NCBI RefSeq assembly: GCF_900172365.1
Contig: NZ_FWFJ01000041.1
Span: forward strand, 1 to 35,190
Direction of reading: 5' to 3'
DNA length: 35,190 nt
Source of the DNA: Roseovarius gaetbuli
GTDB lineage: Bacteria > Pseudomonadota > Alphaproteobacteria > Rhodobacterales > Rhodobacteraceae
The position numbers and the translations under genes were made by a program. Below the pieces are notes generated by a model. That model was not told where the DNA came from. It made no database searches and saw only the letters and a program-made list of their open reading frames with translations. This document shows, piece by piece, positions 1 through 7,800 of this stretch. Position 1 is the first letter of the stretch. Every line of letters starts with the position of its first letter.

Positions 1-124
1 ACATGAATTTCCAGAACTGGGGCCGTGTCAGTTTTTTGCGGAATTGTTCCTTCCCCGACAGCAATGCCCCGTGAACCTGGAAAATACTCTTCGCCAGATC
101 TACACTAATCATTGTATCCTTCAT
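1..124 (-). CDS. IS110-family transposase (recombinase), N-terminal fragment cut by window edge
   Basis: Reading leftward from an ATG at 124, 41 codons are open to the window edge. The product begins MKDTMISVDLAKSIFQVHGA, which matches the start of IS110/IS1111-family DEDD recombinases, whose first catalytic Asp lies in a (V/I)DLAK-x-x-FQVHG motif (Asp9 here). These enzymes move circular IS intermediates and, in characterised members, use an IS-encoded bridge RNA to choose target and donor. A GGAGAGGAC ribosome-binding site lies just upstream of the ATG. The rest of the element is outside the window, so whether it is intact cannot be judged. Family assignment is firm; subgroup is not. Confidence 0.85.
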   Translation of the reverse strand, partial: MKDTMISVDLAKSIFQVHGALLSGKEQFRKKLTRPQFWKFM

Positions 125-264
125 TTTGCCGTCCTCTCCGTTAGATGGTCTACAGACCACCATCTTGGCACATTGCGATGCCGTCAGGGGAGGGCGGCAA
201 CCACCCCATCTTCAGTACCTGGAACAGCACATCGCTTATCCTACCGGCGCCAGCCGGTAGTGGT
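125..264 (-). other. Non-coding end of the IS110-family element; possible bridge-RNA region
   Basis: This 140-base stretch separates the IS110 recombinase start from the Lin0512 stop codon and has no convincing ORF. It holds an inverted repeat GGTCT-AC-AGACC nested in GATGGT...ACCATC (about 143-165), and a second perfect stem-loop at 241-260. In IS110-group elements the non-coding DNA upstream of the recombinase encodes the bridge RNA. That assignment here is inference from position and structure only. The exact IS boundary cannot be placed without the other end or an empty site. Confidence 0.35.
241..260. repeat. Perfect stem-loop after the Lin0512 gene
   Basis: Arms CTACCGGC and GCCGGTAG (8 bp) enclose a GCCA loop, four bases beyond the stop codon of the minus-strand Lin0512 gene. 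No T-run follows in either direction, so it is not a classical intrinsic terminator. It could be an mRNA-stabilising hairpin for the lin0512 pair or part of the IS110 end. Confidence 0.6.
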
Positions 265-639
265 TCAGTCTTGTGGGTCACTCATGCGCCATTTGCCCGC
301 CTGCCCCGGCAAAAAGGCCTCGACGGCGGCGGTGGCGATGACAAGGGTTTCACCGTTCCCGGGATCGGTCACGTTTTGCCCGCCCTTGACGGCCCGCACG
401 CTGGCGTGGCCACGTGGCAGGCCCTGGGTCAGGGCGTCGGTATCAAGCTTGTCGGGCTCTTGCACGCCGACGGTCACAACCACCCGCATTTCGGTATGCG
501 CGATGTCGGTATTGAGGAAAATCGGCAGGGTGGAATGGCGGATCGCATCCTCGATCGCGCGCGTGGCGGCCTTTTGGTAATCCATCCCATGCAGGTCATT
601 GCCCATGCCCATCTCGATTATGAACCGCTGATCATCCAT
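265..639 (-). CDS. Lin0512-family protein, copy with intact motif
   Basis: This 124-residue protein belongs to the Lin0512 family (TIGR02058/PF09585), which has no known function and is marked by a conserved GxGxDxHG motif near the N-terminus. Here the motif is intact at residues 11-18 (GMGNDLHG). No signal peptide or membrane segment is visible. The start at 639 is chosen because the family begins about ten residues before the motif and GGAGAAGG lies just upstream; a longer open frame to 678 has no support. The start overlaps the stop of the upstream paralogue by 8 nt (ATGGATGA), so the two are very likely translationally coupled and may form a heteromer. That last point is inference. Confidence 0.85.
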   Translation of the reverse strand: MDDQRFIIEMGMGNDLHGMDYQKAATRAIEDAIRHSTLPIFLNTDIAHTEMRVVVTVGVQEPDKLDTDALTQGLPRGHASVRAVKGGQNVTDPGNGETLVIATAAVEAFLPGQAGKWRMSDPQD

Positions 640-982
640 GCGCCTTCTCCATGTCAAACGAGACCGAAATCGCGGCATTGGCGATCACCGTCGGCTTGCC
701 TGTGGGTCGCGGAATATCAAGTCCGCCATGGCCCACGCTCACGGTGACCTGGCCATAGGGAAACACCTCGCTCAGGGTGCTGATATCCACCTGATCGGGC
801 TGCTGCACGGCGATTTCCACGTCGACAATCATCGCCTCTTTGGCAAAGCCGAACAGCTCTGCCATGTTGATCGAATTATGCCACAAAGCATCCTGCAAGG
901 CGCGCTTTGCGGCCTGAGTATAATCCTGACGGCGCAGAGAGGTCCCCATGCCAAATTCAGTCAAAACGCGGGTTTTCGGCAT
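632..982 (-). CDS. Lin0512-family protein, divergent paralogue with degenerate motif
   Basis: This 116-residue protein is the first gene of the pair and is alignable along its length with the downstream copy (EFGMG, AAxRAxxDA and a C-terminal VIANAA block are shared). In the family motif it reads GMGTSLRR: the expected Asp15, His17 and Gly18 are Ser, Arg and Arg. If the motif is catalytic or metal-binding, this copy has probably lost that activity and may be a structural or regulatory partner. The start at 982 is set by AGGAAG about 6 nt upstream. Function is unknown. Confidence 0.8.
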   Translation of the reverse strand: MPKTRVLTEFGMGTSLRRQDYTQAAKRALQDALWHNSINMAELFGFAKEAMIVDVEIAVQQPDQVDISTLSEVFPYGQVTVSVGHGGLDIPRPTGKPTVIANAAISVSFDMEKAHG

Positions 983-1054
983 TGATCTTCCTTTGGTTGA
1001 TCGCGATCTGCATTTACGCCACACTTAAGAAGATTAACGCTGCGGGGCAAGCAT

Positions 1055-2161
1055 TTGGACAAACGGTATCAGGTTTTCATCAGTTCGACGAAACGAGATT
1101 TGGAAGACGCGCGACAAGAGGTCAGCCACGCTTTGCTGCGTGCCAAGTGCTTTCCGGCGCAGATGGAGAATTGGCCGGCGGTTGATGAAGAGCAATTCGA
1201 TTATATCAAACGCATTATCGACGAAAGCGATTATTTCGTTGTGATTTCGGCGGGTATGTATGGCTCAACGCACCCTGAAACTGGCGTTAGTTATACCGAG
1301 ATGGAATATGACTATGCTGTCGAAGCTGGCAAGCCAATCATTCGGCTGCTTCGCAAGGACCCATTCAAGGCGTTGACGGGTGATAAGAGCGAAAGCACTG
1401 CGGCGGCGAAGAAAAAGCTGAAAGCCTTTCACAAAAAGCTCAGTACCACGCGCATGGTTCGTTTCTGGGAAGATCCAAAGGAATTGGGCAATGAGGTGAC
1501 GCTGGCACTGATCGACATGAAGGAGAGCAAACCAGCAGTAGGTTGGGCAAAGGCAAATGAAATTTCGGAAAAAGACTCCAGACTAAAGATCGCAGAGTTG
1601 GGAGAAGAAAACCGCCTTCTTAGGGAGGCGTTGTCGAGTTATGAATCCAAAGATTTTGGGCCGATTCTTGATGGCCTAAGTGGCACTTTGGAAATTCAGG
1701 AGTACAAATGGTCAGGCATGGAATGTGATGATTTTTCGCCGTTTGACGAGAAGCCAAATATTAAGTGTATTGAGATTAAAGACGGCCTCGAGACCTTCTT
1801 GTATCAACCATTAGGTGAGCCAACCCAAAAGCTCACCTCATGGGTTATGAAGCGAATCTGTTTTGGTTTTCTTTTCAGCCGGGATTTCAAGAATGCCGTT
1901 CAGAAGGGACTTTCGTCATCACATCCAATTGGCTCAATCGAAAGTCGTATGCTCGTTCCGACCGACGAACATTCCCTTGAGTCGCTATTTATGGCCCTTG
2001 AAGGAGCGGGATTGCTTGTGCCGGGTGAGCCATATGGTGGTATGATTGGTTTCTTAGCTCTAAGAGAAAAAAGCATATACCTACGGAGAACCCCGTGGGC
2101 GCTTTCGGAAACCTTCCGACGTTGGATTGTTAGACATGGCAACGAGTGGATTGAAACCTAA
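1055..2161 (+). CDS. DUF4062 domain protein with coiled coil and unassigned C-terminal region
   Basis: The first ~110 residues match DUF4062 (PF13271): VFISST at 7-12, then DEEQFDYIKRIIDESDYFVVISAGMYGS, a SYTEMEYDYAVE segment and a PIIRLL strand. In other proteins this Rossmann-like, TIR-resembling domain sits at the N-terminus of STAND-type NTPases and of suspected defence or signalling proteins. A probable coiled coil follows (about residues 175-200), then a ~155-residue C-terminal region I do not recognise. No NTPase or membrane segment is visible. The start is TTG at 1055, chosen because the family begins at this point. Base composition is clearly more AT-rich than the neighbours, suggesting acquisition. 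Its TAA overlaps the cobO stop codon tail to tail, and no partner gene is adjacent. A role in stress sensing or defence is a guess. Confidence 0.8.
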   Translation: MDKRYQVFISSTKRDLEDARQEVSHALLRAKCFPAQMENWPAVDEEQFDYIKRIIDESDYFVVISAGMYGSTHPETGVSYTEMEYDYAVEAGKPIIRLLRKDPFKALTGDKSESTAAAKKKLKAFHKKLSTTRMVRFWEDPKELGNEVTLALIDMKESKPAVGWAKANEISEKDSRLKIAELGEENRLLREALSSYESKDFGPILDGLSGTLEIQEYKWSGMECDDFSPFDEKPNIKCIEIKDGLETFLYQPLGEPTQKLTSWVMKRICFGFLFSRDFKNAVQKGLSSSHPIGSIESRMLVPTDEHSLESLFMALEGAGLLVPGEPYGGMIGFLALREKSIYLRRTPWALSETFRRWIVRHGNEWIET

Positions 2162-2766
2162 AACTCCACCCCAATCTGCGCCTTGACCCCCGAGCGGAAC
2201 GGGTGCTTGATCAGCTCCATTTCGGTGACAAGATCGGCGATCTCGATCAGTTCGTCCTTGGCATTGCGCCCGGTCAGGACGACATGGGTCATATGCGGTT
2301 TTTCCTCGACCAGGAATTCCACCACCTCGTTGATATCAAGGTAATCATAGCGCAGGGCGATGTTGATCTCGTCCAGAAGCACCATCTTGTTGGCCTCGTC
2401 GCGGATCAGGTCCTTGGCCTTTTCCCAGGCGGCCTTGGCCATTTCGATGTCACGGTCGCGATCCTGTGTTTCCCAGGTAAAGCCTTCGCCCATGGTGTGA
2501 AACGCGCAGATGTCCTGAAACTTGTCGAGGATCATGTCGCGCTCGCCGGTGCTCATGCCGCCCTTGATGAACTGCACCACGGCGCATTGCATGCCATGCG
2601 CGATACAGCGAAAGATCATCCCGAAGGCGGCCGAGGATTTACCCTTACCCTTGCCGGTGTGCACGATGATCAGGCCTTTTTCGTCGGTCTTGGTGGCCAT
2701 GATCTTGTCACGGGCGGCCTTTTTCTTGGCCATCTTCATTGCGTGGCGGTCGCTGTCGGGGGTCAT
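2158..2766 (-). CDS. cobO: Cob(I)yrinic acid a,c-diamide adenosyltransferase (CobO/BtuR type)
   Basis: It transfers the 5'-deoxyadenosyl group of ATP to cob(I)alamin-type corrinoids in the cytoplasm, a late step of B12 synthesis and also corrinoid salvage. The 202-residue protein has the family P-loop (TGKGKGKSSAAFG, about residues 37-49), the downstream VVQFIKGG strand and VLLDEIN, and it ends in the usual C-terminal GVKAQIGVEF. The start at 2766 is preceded by AAGGAG. The first ~30 residues are Lys-rich and extra relative to the P-loop core, as is common in alphaproteobacteria. lrgB lies just upstream in the same direction, and the 18-nt gap suggests lrgA-lrgB-cobO are co-transcribed. Its stop overlaps the stop of the convergent DUF4062 gene. 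Confidence 0.95.
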   Translation of the reverse strand: MTPDSDRHAMKMAKKKAARDKIMATKTDEKGLIIVHTGKGKGKSSAAFGMIFRCIAHGMQCAVVQFIKGGMSTGERDMILDKFQDICAFHTMGEGFTWETQDRDRDIEMAKAAWEKAKDLIRDEANKMVLLDEINIALRYDYLDINEVVEFLVEEKPHMTHVVLTGRNAKDELIEIADLVTEMELIKHPFRSGVKAQIGVEF

Positions 2767-2784
2767 GGCTCGGCTCCTTGGACG

Positions 2785-3501
2785 TTAGAGGAATAGGGAC
2801 AACACATAAGGCGCAATCAGGGCGGTTAGCAAGGCATTGAGGCCCATACCGATGCCCGCAAAGGCGCCTGCGGTCTCGTTCACCTGAAAGGCCCGCGCCG
2901 TGCCGATGCCATGCGCGCTTACCCCGACGGCAAAGCCACGCGCGCGCCAGTCGCGGATGCGAAGGGCGTTCATCAGGGGCGTCACGATCACCGCGCCGAT
3001 AATGCCGGTCAGGATCACGAGGGCGGCGGTCAGGGTGGGCAGGCCGCCAAGTTGCTCGGAAATACCGATCGCCACCGGCGCGGTGGTGGATTTCGGCGCG
3101 AGCGAGGCCAGTTGCGCGCCCTCGACCCCAAGCGCCTGCGCGATCCAGAGCGCCGAGGCGATGGCCGTCACCGAGCCCACAACAAGAGCGCCCAGCATCG
3201 GCACAAGCGCGCGGCGCACAAGGTGCAGGTTGCTGTAAAGCGGGCCGGCAAGCGCCACGGTGGCCGGGCCAAGCAGGAAATGAACGAATTGCGCGCCCTC
3301 GAAATAGGTCTGATAGGGCGTGCTTGTGGTCCAGAGGATGCCCGCCAAAAGGATCATCGCCACCAGCACCGGATTAATCAGGGGGTTGCCATGACTGGCG
3401 CGAAATGCCGCGTCGCCGATGACATAGGCAACCAGCGTGGCCGTGAGCCACAAGAGCGGCCCTTCGCTCAGGTAGGACCAGATTTCGGGCAGCGAGGTCA
3501 T
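2785..3501 (-). CDS. lrgB: LrgB/CidB-family membrane protein
   Basis: The 238-residue polytopic inner-membrane protein matches LrgB: it opens with a hydrophobic segment and has the family stretches NPVLVAM, LLGPATVALAGPLY, LAPKSTTAPVAIGISEQLGG and SAHGIGTARAF. LrgB pairs with the small LrgA protein. In Gram-positives the pair modulates murein hydrolase activity; the plant fusion homologue PLGG1 exports glycolate and glycerate, and bacterial pairs are linked to small organic acid transport. Which applies here cannot be seen. The start at 3501 overlaps the lrgA stop by 4 nt (ATGA), so the pair is translationally coupled. Confidence 0.92.
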   Translation of the reverse strand: MTSLPEIWSYLSEGPLLWLTATLVAYVIGDAAFRASHGNPLINPVLVAMILLAGILWTTSTPYQTYFEGAQFVHFLLGPATVALAGPLYSNLHLVRRALVPMLGALVVGSVTAIASALWIAQALGVEGAQLASLAPKSTTAPVAIGISEQLGGLPTLTAALVILTGIIGAVIVTPLMNALRIRDWRARGFAVGVSAHGIGTARAFQVNETAGAFAGIGMGLNALLTALIAPYVLSLFL

Positions 3502-3857
3502 GGCTGATCCTCGCGCGATCCGGTCAGCCGGGCGAGGCCCACGAAGGTAAGCGCGCCCGCCGTCAGGGCCAGTGCGGTGCTGAGCACAAGCGCCGTCATC
3601 ATGGCAACGCCGGTCTGGCCAAGCGCCTCGGCATGGCTGATCACGCCGACGCCGGCGGGCACGAACAAAAGCGACAGATGCGCCAGCAGGCCCTTGGTCG
3701 TCTCAAGCATGCGCGCGGCCAGTTTCGGCAGGATCATGAAGGCCGCCAGCAAAAGCGCCATCCCGATCACCGGCCCGGGCACCGGCAGTGACAGCGCGCG
3801 CGCGGCGACCTCTCCGGCAAGCTGAAAGGCAAGGATGAGAGCAAAGTTGAGAACCAT
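3498..3857 (-). CDS. lrgA: LrgA/CidA-family holin-like membrane protein
   Basis: The 119-residue protein has four hydrophobic segments and the LrgA hallmark PVPGPVIGM (about residues 25-33), followed by LLFVPAGVGVI. It is the partner of LrgB, encoded immediately downstream with an ATGA overlap. It is the first gene of a probable lrgA-lrgB-cobO transcript. The 121-base gap to the divergent lipoprotein gene must hold both promoters; I see no clear regulator site in it. Confidence 0.92.
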   Translation of the reverse strand: MVLNFALILAFQLAGEVAARALSLPVPGPVIGMALLLAAFMILPKLAARMLETTKGLLAHLSLLFVPAGVGVISHAEALGQTGVAMMTALVLSTALALTAGALTFVGLARLTGSREDQP

Positions 3858-3978
3858 GGGCGGGGCTTTCTTTTCGGGGGTGTCAGGCCAGCATAGGGCT
3901 TGGGAGAGGGAAGAAAAGTGCCCATCTTTCGGCAGGTGCTAAGAGCCTGTTAACCATTATGACCGCAATCTTGCGCCC

Positions 3979-4362
3979 ATGCGTTTGCTTATTTGGCTCT
4001 TCCTGCCGTTTCTGGCCGCCTGCAACACGCCGGGGCATGTGTTTCGGGGGATTGATCCGGTGCGCGTGAGCATCGGCAAAAGCACCTTTGATGTGCGGGT
4101 GGATGGGACCTATGCGCAGGCGATCCGGATCAACCCCGAATGGGCACCCCGGTTCGAGGCGGTTGCGCCGCGCGGGGCGATGGCGATGCAAAAGGTCAGC
4201 GGCTGCAAGGTGGCGCGGCTTTGGGGCGATCAGGCGGTGATGCTGGCGCGGCTGGATTGCGGGGCTGGCGTGCCGCCCTTGCTGCCGGGGCGTGCTTATG
4301 AGTGCGAGCTTGAGCATATCCATGGCGGCTACGGCGATCTGATCTGTTTGCCGCGTCTTTAG
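3979..4362 (+). CDS. Small predicted lipoprotein, function unknown
   Basis: The 127-residue product begins with a short basic n-region, a hydrophobic stretch and a lipobox ending LAAC (Cys15), so it is probably exported and lipid-anchored. The mature part is a compact domain with three further cysteines that could form disulfides (CKVARLW, LDCGAG and YECELEH). I do not recognise a family. It is divergent from lrgA, and its stop codon overlaps the stop of the convergent acetyltransferase gene. Confidence 0.75.
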   Translation: MRLLIWLFLPFLAACNTPGHVFRGIDPVRVSIGKSTFDVRVDGTYAQAIRINPEWAPRFEAVAPRGAMAMQKVSGCKVARLWGDQAVMLARLDCGAGVPPLLPGRAYECELEHIHGGYGDLICLPRL

Positions 4363-4868
4363 GGGCCCGCCGCCCCCTTGGCAGGACGCCCACCCACCCA
4401 CCCCGTCCCGCCAAGGGGGCGGATCATGGTGATGCTGGTCGGGCGATCATATCCGGGATGCGCCGATTGCGCGCTCTGACGAAAGCCGAGCGCGGCAAAG
4501 GCCGCGTGGTTTTCGACCAGCTCGACACGGGTTTGCAGGGTGACACTGTTGCGCCCCAGCAAAGCTGCGCGATGCAGGGCGTGATCAATCAGAGCACGCG
4601 CAAGACCCATGCCACGGCGATCATTGTCGACGGCCAGCTTGCCAAGGTAAAGCGTGTCGGGCTTGGGCGTCAGGATCATGCAGGCGACGGGCCGCTCTTG
4701 ATCCTCGATGACCCAGATCTCTTGGTGCTCCGCCATCGCCGTCAGCCCCTCGATCGTCAGCCGGGTCAATGACGAGGGTGGATCAATCCGCCCTTCCATA
4801 TAGGCAAAGCAGCGCGTCAGCAGGGCGTGCAGCGCCGCAAAGTCATCGTTCGATCCGTACCGCCGCAT
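4359..4868 (-). CDS. GNAT-family N-acetyltransferase
   Basis: The 169-residue protein has the GNAT acetyl-CoA-binding motif A: LYLGKLAVDNDRRGMGLARAL, with R-R-G-M-G-L matching (Q/R)xxGx(G/A), then NHAAFAALGF of motif B. The substrate is unknown. I place the start at ATG 4868, with GAAAGGAC upstream; a GTG at 4892 would add 8 residues but has a weaker site. It follows cobN by about 30 nt and is probably on the same transcript. The last ~20 residues (ending GGRPAKGAAGP) are encoded by a long inverted repeat that also looks like the transcript's terminator, so the tail is probably not part of the fold. Confidence 0.85.
   Translation of the reverse strand: MRRYGSNDDFAALHALLTRCFAYMEGRIDPPSSLTRLTIEGLTAMAEHQEIWVIEDQERPVACMILTPKPDTLYLGKLAVDNDRRGMGLARALIDHALHRAALLGRNSVTLQTRVELVENHAAFAALGFRQSAQSAHPGYDRPTSITMIRPLGGTGWVGGRPAKGAAGP
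4370..4422 (-). terminator. 13-bp hairpin with a G-quadruplex motif in its loop, inside the acetyltransferase 3' end
   Basis: CCGCCCCCTTGGC (4370-4382) and GCCAAGGGGGCGG (4410-4422) are perfect complementary arms. On the minus strand the 27-base loop contains GGGGTGGGTGGGTGGG (4389-4404), four G-runs with single-T linkers, a textbook strong G-quadruplex pattern. The structure overlaps the 3' coding end of the acetyltransferase and lies at the tail-to-tail junction with the lipoprotein gene. No U-run follows, so a role as terminator or RNA 3'-end stabiliser is inferred. Confidence 0.65.
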
Positions 4869-4898
4869 CCATGCCGTCCTTTCCCGCGACACCGCCTG

Positions 4899-7800
4899 TC
4901 AGGGCGGGGGAGCCCCGCGCCGCGCCGCCTCGATCCGGGTCCGTGCCGAGTTTGAGCGCGGCAACCAGAGCCCGCGGTCAATCGCCTCGGCCAGCCGTTC
5001 AGCCATTTCGCGCAGGGCAGGGGCGTTGTGTTCTGCAATGAAGTTCCGTGTGTCATCATCTTCCAGAAACGCCGCTTCGACCAGATCGAAATGATGCCCG
5101 CGCACCGCGCCCGTGGTGGCCGCAAAGGCAAAGAGGTAATCCACCGCCGCTGCCATCTCGAAGGCCCCCTTATAGCCGTGGCGCTTGACCCCTTCGATCC
5201 ATTTCGGGTTGACCACCCGGCTTCGAACCACGCGACCGATTTCGTCCTCAAGGGTGCGGATCACGGGGCGCTCGGGGCGCGAATGATCATTGTGATAGAT
5301 CGGGCGGTCCTGTCCTTGCAGAGTGCTAATCGCCGCCGCCGCGCCGCCTTCGAATTGATAATAATCGTCGCTATCAAGGATGTCGTGTTCGCGGTTGTCC
5401 TGATTTTGCACGATGGCCTCGGCCTGGCGCAGGCGGGTTTCAAAGCCTTGCCGGTCACGGCGGCCCTCGTCGGCGCTGCCATAGGCATAGCTGCCCCATT
5501 CCAGATAGGCCTCGGCCAGGTCGGATCTGTCGGACCAGAGCCGTTCGTCGATCATGGCCTGAAGCCCGGCGCCATAAGCCCCCGGTTTCGCGCCATAAAC
5601 CCGCGCCTGCGCGCCCTCCAACTGCGCGCGCGCCGCCGCCGGGTTAAGGTCATCCGGTTCGTCAAGCGCCATGACCGCGCGCGCGGCAGAATCGACGAGA
5701 TCAATGAGCTGCGGAAAGGCATCGCGGAAAAAGCCGGAAATCCGCAGTGTGACATCAACCCGAGGGCGCCCCAAGACGCCCTGCGGCAAGATTTCAAACC
5801 CGGTGACCCGGCGATTGGCGGCATCCCATTTCGGCTTGACCCCCATCAGGGCAAGCGCCTGCGCGATATCATCGCCGCCAGTGCGCATATTGGCCGTGCC
5901 CCAGGCCGTCAAAAGCAGGCTGCGTGGCCAGTCGCCATGGGTCTGCAGGTGCTTTTCAATCAGCAGGTTTGCCGATTTCCAGCCCAAGGCCCAGGCGGTC
6001 GGCGTCGGTACGGCGCGGCTGTCTACAGAAAAGAAATTACGCCCGGTTGGAAGAACATCCAGACGTCCCCGCGTGGGCGCGCCGGATGGCGCCGGGGCGA
6101 CGAACTGCCCAGAAAGGGCGGTGAGAAGGCCCGTCCCTTCCATCGGCCCACAGGCGCGCAGGGTGGGGCGGACATGGACCTCGACATGTTCCAGAACCGC
6201 GCGGCTTGCCGCCCCTTGCGCGGGTGTCGCGCCATCCAAAAGCTGTGAGGCCAGCTCTTCCAGCCGCTCCACGGTGTCACCGTTGCTGCGCCATGTGCCG
6301 GGGGCGGCCTCCGCCAGAACCTGCGGCTTCTCCCCTGTCCACGCTGCGGCCATGTCGCAATCAAGGGGGTCAAAGGCAAGGCCAAGATCCAACGCAAGGG
6401 CGCGAATGATCGAGGCATCGCCGCCCACCGCCTGATCGCGCGGTACCCTGAGCAGCGCCTGCAAAAGATCGCGTTCCTGTCGCCCGGTCGGCGATTGGCC
6501 AAAGACATGCAAGCCGTCGCGAATTTGCGCTTCTTTCAGTTCGCACAGATAAGCATCGAGCTTGGCAAGGTCGCTATCCTCATCCGCCCCTTGCATCCCG
6601 ACATCCTTGTCCAGACCGGTGGCCGAACTCAGGCTAAGGATTTCGCGGCGCAGATGGGCGATGCGGCGCGGGTCAACGCCTGCGGCCTCGTAGTATTCAT
6701 CGACCAAAGCCTCGAGATCGCGCAGAGGCCCATAGGTTTCGGCGCGGGTCAGCGGCGGGGTCAGGTGGTCGATGATCACCGCCTGCGCGCGGCGCTTGGC
6801 CTGTGTGCCCTCGCCGGGATCGTTGACGATGAAAGGATAGACATGCGGCATCGGCCCAAGCACCGCTTCGGGCCAGCAGTCCTGGCTCAGCGCAAGCGCC
6901 TTGCCGGGCAGCCATTCAAGATTGCCGTGCTTGCCCATGTGCACGATGGCATGGGCGCCGAATTGATGGCGCAGCCAGAAATAGAAGGCCAGATAGTTGT
7001 GCGGCGGCACCAGGTCGGGCGAATGATAGGTGTCGGTCGGGTCGATGTTATAGCCGCGCGCTGGCTGCACGCCGACCACGACATTGCCGAATTCCAGCAC
7101 CGAGAGGCTGAAGTGCCCGCAATCCACTGCGCCGGGGGTGAAGAACGGATCGGCCTCTGGCGCGCCCCATCTGGCCTCGACCGCTTCGCGCAGCGCCCAG
7201 GGCAGGCGACCGAATTCGATTTGGTACTCGGCCATCGAAAGGGTTACGCCGCCCTGCCGCTCGGCGCGGTCGGTCAGCCAGTTGGTCGGCCCCGCCATCA
7301 CCGCCTGCATCAGGGCATCGCTATCCGCCGGGGCATTCGTCACCCGATACCCGGCTTCGGCCAAAAGGCCGAGCGCATGCACGGTGGCGGCAGGCGTATC
7401 CAGACCGACACCATTGGCCAGCCGTCCGTCCTTGTTGGGGTAATTGGCGAGAACCAGGGCAACGCGGCGCTCGGGCGTAGGTGCATGGCGCAGTCGTGCC
7501 CAGTTCAGCGCGAGCTCGGCCACGAATTCCACCCGATCACCCTGCGCGCGATAGGTGGCGATGGGGCATTCGGTGGCCTCGTCAAAGAAGGCCTCGCCCT
7601 TGAAGCTGATGGCGCGGCTCAGGATGCGACCGTCAACCTCGGGTAGGGCGACGTTCATGGCGATGTCGCGCCCCGACAGCCCGCTAAGCCCCTCGGCCCA
7701 GGCCTCTTCGCTGGACCCGGCAAGCACCACTTGAAAGACTGGCGATGAATTGGCTGCAGGCATGGCGAGCGGGTTCATCGGGCTATCATCGCCAGCATGC

